Shown piece after piece: positions 31,060 to 43,949 of a DNA stretch of 64,000 nt; positions within the stretch are counted from its first letter, which is position 1; every line of letters starts with the position of its first letter. The notes below the pieces were generated by a model. It was given only the letters and a program-made list of their open reading frames with translations. It had not been told where the DNA came from and did not search any database. The translations under genes were made by a program, and so were the position numbers. The DNA is from Macrostomum hystrix (Eukaryota; Platyhelminthes; Macrostomidae): positions 1,750,501-1,814,500 of the forward strand of contig CATNEN010000034.1 in NCBI GenBank assembly GCA_950097015.1, in the 5' to 3' direction.

Positions 31060-31955
31060 GTATAAACATGGCTCATTTCCAACGCATGCGAAGGGTAAAA
31101 GTTGCTCACCAAGTTGAATATCAATTACAGCAGCGTTATGCCCAGAGAGAAGTATCTTAATGCAGATGCCGTGCTTTGCTAAGTTTTTTGCAGCTCCTTT
31201 TAGTTTCTCCCCAGTCTATCGTACTGTCATCCCATAAGAAGTTTGGCCACTCACTAATAGCCGCCAACCATTGGTTGCTGAGCGCCGTTGCCACTGTAAA
31301 TAAACTGCACAGCGCGGCACCCGTTGTTGCAGCAGTGTTGCATGGGGTAACAACTCAGTACTCTATCTGGAAGGAGGGTTGAAGACACGTCTGTGAGAGG
31401 GACCTAGGGCCTTTCTCTCAACACACTCAACACTAAGCACATTATATTCTTCCCGTAAGGCATCGGCGTCGTTTCATAGCTAATTTTATATTCACCAAAT
31501 AGCAGCTAAGCTGCATGGCCAAGAGACTCCGCTGCCTTCTGCCGTATCTTGTTGTCAGAAATTTCAATATTTGAGTACACTTTTTTGAGCAGTCGTGGCG
31601 GAACAATTGTCTCACTGCCAGTCATGTTGCTTTTACCTTTCTTGCTGCTGTTTTTTCACTTCTTCGCATTGGCCACTGGTTAAAAAAACACGGTTGCTAT
31701 GGTTATACAGAGTATTGAGATTTTCTCTTAAAACTCACATGGCTAAGTCCCTCGGAGCCTATTAAATTCCTGTCGTGAAATGCCAGGAATAAGCAAAGCC
31801 CTCCACAGTAACGCGACAACGTAATCTAACATGGTTGAAAGCAAGAGGGTGGTTACTACTGCTTACAATGAGCTCCAACTGAAAAGAAAATTAGACAAAA
31901 CCTGATCTTAATTGGATTGAGATCTTGTCATCCTCGAGCTAATTTCAGATAATCA
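31060..31955. other. Intergenic spacer
   Basis: No coding exon recognised. Moderate GC and no clear repeat. Confidence 0.45.
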
Positions 31956-31957
31956 GA

Positions 31958-32812
31958 TAATTTGACCCAGCTGATCCCACACGATATGACCATTATGACC
32001 CAGCTGATCCCACACGATATTACTATTGTAATCCAGCTGATCCCACACGATATTACTATTGTGACCTAGCTGATCCCACACGATATTACTATTGTAATCC
32101 AGCTGATCCCACACGATATTACTATTGTAATCCAGCTGATCCCACACGATATTACTATTGTAATCCAGCTGATCCCACATGATATTACTATTGTAATCCA
32201 GCTGATCCCACACGATATTACTATTGTAATCCAGCTGGTCCCACACGATATTACTATTATGACCCAGCTGATCCCACACGATATTACTATTGTAATACAG
32301 CTGATCCCACACGATATTACTATTGTAATCCAGCTGATCCCACACGATATTACTATTGTAATCCAGCTGATCCCACACGATATTACTATTGTGACCCAGC
32401 TGATCCCACACGATATTACTATTGTGACCCAGCTGATCCCACACGATATTACTATTGTAATCCAGCTGATCCCACACGATATTACTATTATGACCCAGCT
32501 GATCCCACACGATATTACTATTGTAATACAGCTGATCCCACACGATATTACTATTGTAATCCAGCTGATCCCACACGATATTACTATTGTAATCCAGCTG
32601 ATCCCACACGATATTACTATTGAAATCCAGCTGATCCCACACGATATTACTATTGTAATCCAGCTGGTCCCACACGATATTACTATTATGACCCAGCTGA
32701 TCCCACACGATATTACTATTGTGACCCAGCTGATCCCACTCGATATTACTATTGTGACCCAGCTGATCCCACTCGATATGACCAACATTACCAAGCTGAT
32801 CCCACACGATAT
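31958..32812. repeat. 33-bp minisatellite
   Basis: About 26 copies of a 33-bp unit, CAGCTGATCCCACACGATAT followed by TACTATTGTAATC. The unit is a multiple of three, so the minus strand is open for 284 codons as an 11-residue repeat (DYNSNIVWDQL). A block with the order of variants GTAATAC / GTAATCC / GTGACCC recurs twice about 240 bp apart, indicating a higher-order duplication. Confidence 0.95.
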
Positions 32813-32819
32813 GTCTATG

Positions 32820-33405
32820 ACCATTTCAATAAAAATGTCAAACTAAGCTGTTACCTTTAACTACAGTCACCCAATCCTGACCGACTAGGTTGGCGTGCAA
32901 TTTGACATAACATTATTAGCAAAATACTAGCAAAATCATAGCAGCGAAGTACACAATAGTACGCAAATTAACATGTACTTATCTGATTATGCGACAAGGC
33001 CAGAAAAAGGACAAAAACTTTGTGAGACAGAAAGAGAGAGACAGGGGCTCTCTCTGATGTCATCTGTCATCGCTCAGTTGGTTGACACGCCCATTATTGC
33101 GCATCGATTGTGCTCAATATATATAAATATATTTTACAATGCCAATTGTTCATGGACTTCATGGACTGAGCTGGTGAAGGGACCGAAGTGTCGGGTTAAG
33201 CAACAATTAAAAACAATAAACAAAAATGACTAAATAAGACTAACCAACCAAGCAGACAAATACAACAGTTGGACACAAACAAAGCATTTTTAATAGAAAG
33301 GCTTACAAATAAGGACAAGTACAATTAGAAAAGTATTTCTCTGACAGATAATTGTGAACTTTCTATTTCTGCTTCCATGACATTCAACAATACAGAATAA
33401 AAAGT
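32820..33405. other. Intergenic spacer
   Basis: AT-rich. GCTCAGTTGGTTGACACGCC near 33075 resembles a tRNA A box but has no B box. No gene seen. Confidence 0.45.
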
Positions 33406-33409
33406 GTGA

Positions 33410-33585
33410 AGATGGAAAGGTTTACTGGGGTAGATCAGAGGGTAGGGAGCGTTAACTCGGGTAGATTAGAGGGTAGGGAGGATAAATGGGGTAGATCAGA
33501 GGGTAGGGAGGATAACTGGGGTAGATCAGAGGGTAGGGAGGGTTAACTGGGGTAGATCAGCGGGTAGGGACGGGAAGGTTTAACT
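33410..33585. repeat. Minisatellite of about 31 bp
   Basis: Five imperfect copies of GGGGTAGATCAGAGGGTAGG followed by GAGG and a TAACT-like segment. Confidence 0.85.
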
Positions 33586-33589
33586 GAGG

Positions 33590-34445
33590 GTCAAACAGTT
33601 CGAAATTGTGAAACTGGGGTTAGAAAAAAAGTAGATTTAAAAGAGATTTGAGGTGCAAATTTAAGTAAACACTCAGGTATACACATTTTTGCGAAAACAG
33701 TTCCACATAAAATCACAAAAAACACAGTAGCTATATAAATAATGTTACATAAAAATCTAAGAGAAGCTATTGGTGCCTATATATAGTCATACAGAAATAA
33801 ATATTCATTAACATAAGACTTTCTTGAACTGAATTCGTCTGAAGTGTCAATTGGCGACCCAGAGGACCATATTCCCGAACAAATAGGATCAATCAATGAA
33901 AATATATCATAAATTTACTTATAATAATAGGAAAACAATAAATTTCAATAGTTAGTGTGCGACTCTCGTCCAGTAATAAATTGATGAAAAATTATAAACC
34001 AATTCAACTAGGCAAGCAAGTCAACCCTAGGACGGGAAATTAAAAAAAAGCGAAGAAGGGTGCCAATGGCAGTGCAGTAATAAAATGGCGACTACAAATA
34101 AATAAACTGATAGATAAACTGTTCAAGAATGAAATAGGTGGGAGATGTACAAAACACTGGGGACAGACACATAGTAAGAGGAGATAGAAAGAGAGAGAAA
34201 ATGTTTTTAATCACTGGGAGCAAAGTTAGCACAACACAGAGAAGGAAAAAGTACAAAGTGAATATAGAGAAATTCGCTTACAAGAGACCTTTTTAATGGT
34301 TGACCAGCTGCTAGCCGTTCGCCATATAGCTGCGCTAATTTAATTAGCATTTATATGGCACCTGGCGGACTAAAGACGGTTACTTTAGATTGTAATTCGC
34401 GTTCAAACAGAGAAGCAAGCGAGTACGCAAATTTTGTTTAATTAA
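33590..34445. other. Intergenic spacer
   Basis: AT-rich with no gene or repeat recognised. GCTGCGCTAATTTAATTAGC at about 34330 is a short palindromic stretch. Confidence 0.45.
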
Positions 34446-34452
34446 AAAGCCA

Positions 34453-36418
34453 TTAGTTAGGCGGGAGCGAGTGTACGTTGAGGCCGAGTGAAGGTTCTAG
34501 GCTTAGTTGGGCGGGAGCGAGTGTACGTTGAGGTCGAGTGAAGGTTCCAGGCTTAGTTGGGCGGGAGCGAGTGTACGTTGAGGCCGAGTGAAGGTTCTAG
34601 GCTTAGTTGGGCGGGAGCGAGTGTACGTTGAGGCCGAGTGAAGGTTCCAGGCTTAGTTGGGCGGGAGCGAGTGTACGTTGAGGCCGAGTGAAGGTTCTAG
34701 GCTTAGTTGGGCGGGAGCGAGTGTACGTTGAGGCCGAGTGAAGGTTCCAGGGTTAGTTGGGCAGGAGCGAGTGTACATAGAGGCCGAGTGAAGGTTCCAG
34801 GCTTAGTTGGGCGGGAGTGAGTGTACGTTGAGGCCGAGTGAAGGTTCTAGGCTTAGTTGGGCGGGAGCGAGTGTACGTGGAGGCCGAGTGAAGGTTCCAG
34901 GCTTAGTTGGGCAGGAGCGAGTGTACGTTGAGGCCGAGTGAAGGTTCTAGGCTTAGTTTGGCGGGAGCGAGTGTACGTTGAGGCCGAGTGAAGGTTCTAG
35001 GCTTAGTTGGGCGGGAGCGAGTGTACATAGAGGCCGAGTGAAGGTTCTAGGCTTAGTTGGGCGGGAGCGAGTGTACGTTGAGGTCGAGTGAAGGTTCTAG
35101 GCTTAGTTGGGCGGGAGCGAGTGTATATTGAGGTCGAGTGAAGGTTCTAGGCTTAGTTGGGCGGGAGCGAGTGTACATAGAGGCCGAGTGAAGGTTCTAG
35201 GCTTAGTTGGGCGGGAGCGAGTGTACGTTGAGGTCGAGTGAAGGTTCTAGGCTTAGTTGGGCGGGAGCGAGTGTACGTTGAGGTCGAGTGAAGGTTCTAG
35301 GCTTAGTTGGGCGGGAGCGAGTGTACGTTGAGGCCGAGTGAAGGTTCTAGGCTTAGTTGGGCGGGAGCGAGTGTACGTTGAGGCCGAGTGAAGGTTCTAG
35401 GCTTAGTTGGGCGGGAGCGAGTGTACATAGAGGCCGAGTGAAGGTTCTAGGCTTAGTTGGGCGGGAGCGAGTGTACGTTGAGGTCGAGTGAAGGTTCTAG
35501 GCTTAGTTGGGCGGGAGCGAGTGTATATTGAGGTCGAGTGAAGGTTCTAGGCTTAGTTGGGCGGGAGCGAGTGTACATAGAGGCTGAGTAAAGGTTCTAG
35601 GCTTAGTTGGGCGGGAGCGAGTGTACGTTGAGGCCGAGTGAAGGTTCTAGGCTTAGTTGGGCGGGAGCGAGTGTACATAGAGGCTGAGTGAAGGTTCTAG
35701 GCTTAGTTGGGCGGGAGCGAGTGTACGTTGAGGCCGAGTGAAGGTTCTAGGCTTAGTTGGGCGGGAGCGAGTGTACATAGAGGTCGAGTGAAGGTTCCAG
35801 GCTTAGTTAGGCGGGAGCGAGTGTACGTTGAGGTCGAGTGAAGGTTCTAGGCTTAGTTGGGCGGGAGCGAGTGTACGTTGAGGTCGAGTGAAGGTTCTAG
35901 GCTTAGTTGGGCGGGAGCGAGTGTACGTTGAGGTCGAGTGAAGGTTCTAGGCTTAGTTGGGCGGGAGCGAGTGTACATAGAGGCCGAGTGAAGGTTCTAG
36001 GCTTAGTTGGGCGGGAGCGAGTGTACGTTGAGGTCGAGTGAAGGTTCTAGGCTTAGTTGGGCGGGAGCGAGTGTACATAGAGGTCGAGTGAAGGTTCTAG
36101 GCTTAGTTGGGCGGGAGCGAGTGTACATTGAGGCCTAGTGAAGTTCTAGGCTTAGTTGGGCGGGAGCGAGTGTAAATTGAGGCCGAGTGAAGTTCTAAGC
36201 TTAGATGGGCGGGAGCTAGTGTACATAGAGGCCGAGTGAAGGTTCTAGGCTTAGTTGGGCGGGAGCGAGTGTACATAGAGGCCGAGTGAAGGTTCTAAGC
36301 TTAGTTGGGCGGGAGCGAGTGTACGTTGAGGTCGAGTGAAGGTTCTAGGCTTAGTTGGGCGGGAGCGAGTGTACGTTGAGGCCGAGTGAAGGTTCTAGGC
36401 TTAGTTGGGCGGGAGTAG
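34453..36418. repeat. 50-bp satellite, about 39 copies
   Basis: The unit is 50 bp: GCTTAGTTGGGCGGGAGCGA, then GTGTACGTTG, AGGCCGAGTG and AAGGTTCTAG. It is GC-rich (about 56%) in an AT-rich spacer. Variants (ACATAG or ACGTTG, GGTCGAG or GGCCGAG, TTCCAG or TTCTAG) alternate in blocks; a multi-unit motif repeats between about 35,000-35,250 and 35,400-35,650. Two or three copies near 36,130-36,240 have 1-nt deletions (AAGTTCTAG). Confidence 0.96.
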
Positions 36419-36424
36419 TATACA

Positions 36425-37260
36425 TTGTTATTTAAAATGCTGTTCGGGAAACAGCCAATCATTTGACTTGTATTTTAATGTCTTCGATGCGAGACAGCGG
36501 AATTCTATGCGCTCTCCAAGTCATGTAATTTTCAGAAATGGAAAGCAACAGCAAAATTTAAATAGCAGCTCAAAAGAAGCCTCGTCAAACAAAGCAAAAA
36601 AGCTGAAATCGGATTGGCAATAAATTGTAAAGCGGTGACAGTACAGACTTGCAGTTTTTGCGGAATTAGTTAGATATATGTTTACGTAGCCATAAATCAG
36701 GACACCACAAAGCGGTATTTGGATCTATGCGCATAGTTAAATAAAATATATAATATATTATTCATTAATTCTTAGTTTAGAGCTGGAAAGCGTTGTAAGT
36801 TTTAGACGAATAGATACAGCGGCGAAGTGAACAAAAAATTGTTAAAGCAATTAAAACGAGTTTTGTGACTTTTATTGATAAGACCAACTGCTTCATGCCT
36901 GGTATATGAAGGTACGCAGGTAAAACGCTGGTGCTACATGGATGTCAGACAGGTTGTCAGGCAATACTAGCTCGTACTAGAATAAAAACTAATAAAAACG
37001 ATTCATAAGCAGGAACAGCAGAGAAAACCCGGAGTGAATATACTAATTTCTTAAATAAAAAGTCGTTATAAAACAATTTCTGTCGGCATATTTTCAAACC
37101 GATTCAAATCGTCGGGCTTAACAGCAGGTTAAAGTAAAATAAAATAAATCACAGGGAATTCCTTTGCTTCTGTTATTATGATTATAAAAGAGTGCAGATT
37201 AACAAAAATAGACAATCGATTACGTAGACAGCTCCAAATTTACACTGTCGCTGTCAGTTT
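36425..37260. other. 3' flank of EFA6/PSD
   Basis: AT-rich. It should include the 3' UTR of the minus-strand EFA6/PSD gene. No other gene recognised. Confidence 0.45.
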
Positions 37261-37263
37261 CGT

Positions 37264-40168
37264 TCAAACAATTTCGTACAGTTCCACGCCTGGACTGGCT
37301 GCCGACACAGCGGCGCCATCGTTGTCGCTATTGGCAACGCCTGCAATAGGTGCCAACCGCTGCTGCTGATTGTCTTTAATGTTCGGAGTAGAGTCAGCCC
37401 CCGCTGAATCTTTAGGACTCAGGAGAGCTGGGGAAGGGACAGAGGCGGCGGCAGCGGCGGCCAACTCGGCATCCAGCAGTTGAATGTAAGCGCCGTAGCG
37501 CACCAGCTCATGCTGCAGGAAGGCTACGTGACGCTGCAGCTCAGCTCCGCCAATCTGGCAGGCGGGAGCTGCCGGACTGCCTGGCGCAGCTGACGTTGGC
37601 GTTGAACCCGATGACAAAGCGGTTGACGAAGAAGTGGAGGCGGTGCCAGAACGGCCGCGAAACGACTGCAGTTCTTTTTCAACTGAGGCGGCCTGGTAGA
37701 GACAGATATTGTTTCTTAAAGTTAAGCTCAGATTCTTACTAAGATTCGCGTTCCTAAGCTCGTACAGGTATTTACCTCCAACCAGACATTGTGACAGGCT
37801 CTAAACATTCTCTCAGACATTGTGACAGGCACTAAACCTTCATTCAGATATTGTGACAGGCACTAAACATTCTCAGACATTGTGACAGGCACTAAACCTT
37901 CACTCAGACATTGTGACAGGCACTAAACATTCTCTCAGACATTGTGACAGGCACTAAACATTCTCAGACATTGTGACAGGCACTAAACATTCTCTCAGAC
38001 ATTGTGACAGGCACTAAACATTCTCTCAGACATTGTGACAGGCACTAAACATTCTCTCAGACATTGTGACAGGCACTAAACATTCTCTCAGACATTGTGA
38101 CAGGCACAAAAACCTCCACTCAGACATTGTGACAGGCACTAAACGTTCACTCAGACATTGTGACAGGCACAAAAACCTCCACTCAGACATTGTGACAGGC
38201 ACTAAACATTCTCTCAGACATTGCTACGGGCACATTTAACCTCGTTTAAGACATTGTGACAGGAGTAAACAATCATCAAAGTTTATCCACAGGCAGTTAA
38301 ACCTGGGGCTGCTAGCCTCCCACCTGTTCCTTATGCTTGGCGAGCTGTTCTGTGGCGGTCAGGCTGGTGGGCACGGAGGGCAGCAGAGGCCGGGGATAGG
38401 AGCTGTTCAGCTGGCTGCCAACAGGAGCCGGCAGGGCGGGCGCGGATAGCAGGGCGGCGGTTCGATTCACGGTTTCAACCCAGGCGTCGGCGTCAGCCTG
38501 AGACGAGGCCTGGAGCAGCAACTCGGCGCCGATAGCCAGACGGAGTCGCCAAACATGGCGCCGTTTTGTATACTCAGGCGCCAGGCCAGCCAGTGCGTGA
38601 TGAATTCTTAATTCGCCGGCGCCGTCTGGCCAGCTGCTAGATGAATTAGCGGCCGCGGCAGCGGCGGCTGATTCGTCCTTGTGCACACCCAGGCTGAGGT
38701 CTTTCAATACGCAGAACACGCGGCGCCAGGCGCGTCGACCCTTCCGAGTGCGGCGACCGCCGGCGTCGAGGACCTGCGCAATAAATAGGGTGATTGGCCA
38801 ATAACTTGTGCCCGGGTTGCTAGGTTGTAGCCTAGTGGTTAGAGCATCAAACTCACGACACGACTAGAAGGTCGGGGGTTCGATTCTTGACTAGTTAATA
38901 CCCATGTTGTTAGTTTGAAGCCTAGTAATTAGAGATTTAGAGCATAGAACTCACGACGCGACTAAAACGTCAACACACTCCCAGTCTATACACTGAACAG
39001 CCTTACGCAGCCTCATTGTCTCATTGTTCATGATATAAAAGCTCACCTGTTTCCGAACAAGGAAGCCCCGTCTAAATTCGATACCCGGACCCGAGCCGCC
39101 AGCACCGCTTCCGACAGCGTCGCCAGCCATGCCGGGATTGCTGAGTCCCTGACCCTGACTGGCCGCGGCTCCCACTCCAGTTGCCGAATGATTCAATGAT
39201 CCCGGAGACGCAGCCGACGAGCACAACAAAGCGGCGTCTTCGGGCGTCAAGACAGACGCCGCCGACTGAGCGGCAGCGGCTGCGGCCGCAGCCGGGTCTA
39301 GAAGCCCAGCAGCTCCGGCCGGCTGCAGAATTGGCTGAGCCCTAATAGCCTGATAGAGAGATTTCAACACCTCCCTAGGATAGTTTTGACCTTCATTCAG
39401 ATTGGCCAGATTGTCTATGAATTGCTGGCTAGTCATGCGTTGGCCAATAGCACCGTGCAGGTCTTTGTTCAGCAGCAGCAGGGCGCATGCCAGGGTGTGA
39501 CAAGAGTCAGCTGTGGGATAACTGTCTGGATTACAGCGCAGGTAGGATTTGGCAAAGTGCAGCAGCACACGCTCCTGATCTGCCGTCTCGCCTTGCAGGC
39601 AGAATCTACTAAGAAATTTTCTCAAAGCCGTGTCCAAAGTATCGTCGCTGAAGTCGAATAGGGCGGCGTACTCTTCGCCGACTAGCGAATTAAAGTCGTT
39701 CTTGCGCGACAGGTGTTTAGCAACGTCGGTGTGACGAAAGCCTTCGAGCATGTAAAGCCGTTTGGCTAGGCGCCTGGCGGCCTCCCTATCCGCTGCCTTC
39801 GGCGGCTGATGATAGATGCTCTCGGCTAAAGACTCAGAATCCGAGCTGCTGTCCTCCTGGCCATCCGGCGGCGTCCGGGGATCCTCCGGCTCCAAACCGT
39901 TGCAATCAATGACGGACGGCTGGCGAGACACGGACACTAGCTCGTCTTCGTCTTCTTCGCCAACCGGATCGGCGCATGTAACTACAATATCCGGCTGTGG
40001 CGTAGCAGCGGCTGCGGCCGCGGATGTTGCATCGTCCATGTAGCTGAGCCCCTGATCATCTAGCAGCAGTTCCTCGATGGTGGCCTTGGTGGCCTGGGGT
40101 CGCTGGCCATTGCTCCCACCATTGCTTGACTGGTCGGCTTGTGCCATGACTTCCGTTTTTTGTTGCAT
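37264..40168 (-). CDS. PSD: EFA6/PSD: Arf6 guanine-nucleotide exchange factor (Sec7 + PH)
   Basis: Three exons (40168-39047, 38773-38324, 37692-37264), all phase 0, give 666 residues. EFA6 proteins exchange GDP for GTP on Arf6 at the plasma membrane and tune cortical actin and microtubules. The Sec7 domain spans about residues 126-280, with AARRLAKRLYMLEGFRHTDV, the catalytic Glu in FCLQGETADQERVL (E194), and TLACALLLLNKDLHG. The PH domain spans about 362-495 (FRRGFLVRKQ|VLDAGG...WRRVFCVLKDLSLG ... HVWRLRLAIGAELLLQ ... DADAWVETVNRTAALLSAP). The C-terminal coiled segment HVAFLQHELVRYGAYIQLLD matches the EFA6 C-terminal region. The N-terminus is acidic and Ser-rich; an Ala/Gly-rich linker separates Sec7 and PH. 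Domain order matches vertebrate PSD proteins, though the protein is shorter. Confidence 0.93.
37785..38262. repeat. 31-bp minisatellite in EFA6/PSD intron 2
   Basis: About 15 copies of CATTGTGACAGGCACTAAAC followed by ATTCTCTCAGA; some copies lack two bases (ATTCTCAGA) and some read CCTCCACTCAGA. It lies between exons 2 and 3. Confidence 0.93.
38816..38975 (+). repeat. tRNA-like SINE head (family B), partly duplicated
   Basis: TAGCCTAGTGGTTAGAGCAT is a perfect A box and GGTCGGGGGTTCGATTCTT a near-perfect B box about 35 nt on. A second, decayed copy (GAAGCCTAGTAATTAGAG ... ACTCACGACGCGACTAAAA) follows about 75 bp downstream. It lies in EFA6/PSD intron 1, antisense to the gene. Confidence 0.7.
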
Positions 40169-40174
40169 TCAACG

Positions 40175-42940
40175 TTCAGAAGTCAGACGGAAAGGAGTAA
40201 ACTGAGTTTTTAGGTAGCTAAAATCGATGGGAGATGACAAAACAGGGAATAGGATGTCTGGATGGCCGTTGATTGGTCCGCGACTGGCCCTTACCCTGCG
40301 GCTACAGCTAAATGAGTGCTTCGGCCGCTCGATGCTGCTGGAAATCGATTTTTAAAACCGATATGGCAAACTCTTATTAGTACACAAGCACTGTATGAAT
40401 AGATAGACAATAAATTTAACCTATTTGGGCCTATTTGCAGCTAGTGGCACCAGTTACAGCTATTGCAAGCTGCACATGTAATGCTATAGCTATTTTTATT
40501 GATAACAATTGAACAGACACAGATTGTTACAAAGAGCAGTAAAAAATTCTATCTGTAAATATAGCAATGACAAATCATACCAAATATAGAATGATTAATA
40601 TGACACAAGTAAAATTCAAGTAGAAAATTTAGGCAATTTAAAGGGACAACAACACTATGCCTAGTCTTTTTTCAAGCAATTAGCTATTTACTTGCCATTA
40701 TGAAAACATTGTACAATGAACTGTCGAAGTTTTGCTTAAATTTATGAAGCATTATAATTTGTCCATGCCTTTATGTTTTAGTGTTCCATTAGGCCTATAT
40801 CAATGTGCACTGATGCAATAACTACTGGTATCCAGACAATTTGCCTGTTATTGTTACACTTATCTTGATAGCTAGCTACACTCCTGTCAATGTTACTTAT
40901 AATTTAATTAGCTATCTACTAACTTCAGAAACACTAAAATTAAGTCATAAATAAATCCTTGCTATTTATCTACTCCGTTATTAATTAAAGCATCTACAGT
41001 TCAGAAAACATAGATAATACTTGTTTAGGACAACATAAAACCCAAGTTGAAAATATAGAACTTTTTGTTATATTCATCACAGTTAAACTAAATGCAATAT
41101 CTAGTTTGCTGTGTAAAACTTTCTAGGTTTATTTTATACTTTTTCAACCAATTTGTGTAATAAATTTTATGGTTAGAAAAGCATTAAATATTTTTATTAG
41201 AACTAATACTAGTTATAATAAACAATCTTAAAACCAAGATATTATCCAAAATAGAGAGATTCCTTATGCTGCTTTAAAAAATGATGGTCGTTTTTTGAAA
41301 CAAACAACCATCAATCCAATGACCGTCATCTAAGAAAAAACATGCAACACACTTAAAACTGGCCACTACAATGTGAAATTTGTTTATAACTGTTCATGTA
41401 GCTATTGTTTACTACAACAAATAATTGGTTGTGACAAAAACTTGCCTGATTCTCAGGAATCTTGAAATTACGTTGAAAATTTGAATAGGTCTATGTCAAC
41501 TTTCACCAAAAATTACCATCATTGAAAGTTTCTGTCTACTACATTAACACAGTAAATAAATTTACTTTAAAATGTTTATTATCATAATCTAGAGGTCACG
41601 CCCATCAATATAGAACATACAAAGTCTCGAGTTATTTTGTCTTTGGTACAAATAATGATTCGGCTATTATGTACACCAACACAATGACTGTCATCTCATG
41701 GAATTAGCCTGTTTCTTAATTGAATCTGCAATATATTTAGAATTCATAAAATAATGTGTCAATTTATAACATAAGGTCATGGACCAAATCGACTCATAAG
41801 TGTTTGATAAACAATTGTTTGATGGAACAATAGGGGCCCTATCAATATATCACAGAAAGAATAAAGCCATACAATACTAGGCCTAGCCTAATAAGTACCA
41901 TTTTTATAGAAATTTCAGTTTCAAATCCGAGTTCTTAAAAACTAGCCCCCTAAAGCAGAATTTTAGATTTTTTGTGTAGTGTTAGTGTTCTATAGCTAAT
42001 AGCAGTCTATTTGGTCCATTGGGATATGTTGTGGTGATCAGTGAGGCAGACGCGGCAGACACAAGTGTCTTTTGTACTTAACGTTAGCATACAATACAAT
42101 ACATCCGTTAGCAGCGGAGCTTACTATAAGTTGGTTCCAATAAAGTGACTCGAGCTGTCTCTGTACCTTCATTTAGCCTGCGTGTTTAGATTTCTATAAA
42201 GATAATCACAGAACTAAAATAAGTTCGTGGTCATTACGCAAACATCCAATTATTTTGTTCCTTTTCATCGAAAGTTAACGATAAAAATGTATTCGACGAT
42301 TTATGTTGTTACCTGAAGGTGGGGTGTCGTTATTTTTATCATTGGGGTTGCGAAATTTTATTCTTTGCAGACTTCATTAACCAATTATTGTGTATCATCT
42401 CTTTTATGTGGCGCAATATTATCTTTCAAGAAAAGGTGTTTATATTTTATTATAGTCGAGACACACTTTTAAGCGAAGATTTGAAGTTTACGAAGTTCTT
42501 ATTTTATTTTTAAAATTGCGTGTGACAGACTAGTCAACTACTTATTTAAATATTATTCGCTCTTTAATGAATTAGTCTATATTTTATATTGAATTGATCA
42601 TATTTGTCAGAATAATTCATAATATCACCATACTTACTCTCATACATAGTTCTGTTCTATAACAGTGCGCGTCGGGCGTGCTCCTCTACGACTTATACTG
42701 CTATTAGGCTATGACTTCTATAGCTATATGGGCATATGGCCATATGAAGCAGTGAAAAATGCATCATAAGTAAATTTATTTTTAGTACATTTCCGAAGGC
42801 TGTTTAGCTTAAGCAAAAGGCTCACAGAATTAGAGTTTGAACAGACGTGAATTTTTTTCATTTGATTCATAGAAACTTTTCAGAATTTTGAAAGGTATTG
42901 ATTTGTGATTGTGATAGGGAAATTATGATTCATAGTTCAT
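40175..42940. other. Large AT-rich spacer upstream of EFA6/PSD
   Basis: 2.8 kb without recognisable exons, arrays or transposon ends. The first 250 bp likely hold the EFA6/PSD promoter and 5' UTR. Confidence 0.5.
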
Positions 42941-42949
42941 TGGGAAACA

Positions 42950-43945
42950 GTCCATTTCGGCGACATACCATTTCGGCGACAACCATTTCGGCGACAAGTC
43001 ATTTCGGCGACAACCATTTCGGCGACAAAACTTTTGAAGCCGTGGAACAAATTTATTTTATTTATATATATTTTTTACTTTTATTTAAATCGAATAAAAG
43101 AAGTCACAAATCCGTCAAATCGGCAGAAGCACAGAACAAATCGGCAACAAATGCACTGTGATCTCGATTAGATCTATAATGAGAATGAGATAGAATGAGA
43201 GAATGAGAGAATGAGAGATCAGCCGCAGAGATAACGAGAGAGAAAGAACTTAGAACTAGACTGAACTGGACGATGTAAACAAGAAAAGTGCAGAGAACGA
43301 AAGAGTGAATAGAGGACAGAAGGCAGAGACGAAAGTTGTGACAGCACTTCTACCTGTGTAGAATAACGAAGTAGATAACAAACATGTTAGTTATAAAATA
43401 TTGGTGACGGCAAACGATGCTACTTATAAGTAAGACAGGTGAGGTTGACACACATAGAGTGCGGACCAAACTGATCCAAACTCGCTATTTATATTACATG
43501 GTAAAACAAATACTATAACAGGAATACATTAACAAGTAGAACAATCAAATACATTACATACTCAATAAGCAAACACTATCAGATCCATACATGCGCAACA
43601 CCCGGCCGACCCGGCCGAACCGGCCGGGTGAAACAAGGGCCAAGCAAGGTAAGTCGCAAAAACCAATAGACCAAGCGCAAAAAAATCAAAGGGGGGACCA
43701 AGGGACAAAAAAGGAAGGCGTGAAGAAAAGGAAAAAGGGGAGAGAAAAAGAGAGCAAATGAGAGCAAACTAAGTCGTAAATAGAGCAATGAAATGAACTA
43801 AGTCGCAAATGAGAGCAAAAACTAAGTCGCACGGCCGGCTAAGATTTGGGAGGTTGCACATGTATGATCAGATCCATTATTACTGCGGTTTCGATATTTG
43901 TTGCCAAAGTGGTTGTCGCCGAAATGACTTGTCGCGTAGTAGTAG
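42950..43945. mobile_element. Foldback-like element with CATTTCGGCGACAA inverted ends
   Basis: At the left, CCATTTCGGCGACAA is repeated five times in tandem (42953-43028). At the right, 43898-43941 is the inverted form (TTGTTGCCAAAGTGGTTGTC then GCCGAAATGACTTGTCGC). The two sides match as an inverted repeat over about 40 bp. The interior has purine-rich GAGAATGAGA runs and a GC-rich hairpin (43603-43634, ACCCGGCCG / CGGCCGGGT). No transposase and no clear TSD. Confidence 0.55.
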
Positions 43946-43949
43946 TATT

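Noticed and set aside
31953..32846. 284-codon minus-strand repeat ORF (NSNIVWDQLDY)
   Set aside because: Same reason: a 33-bp unit. A plus-strand frame is open over the same interval too.
33070..33115. tRNA-like A box
   Set aside because: No B box at the right distance and no cloverleaf.
38816..38890. Functional tRNA gene
   Set aside because: A and B boxes are good, but the expected acceptor and anticodon stems do not pair convincingly and the sequence is dispersed and duplicated like a SINE.
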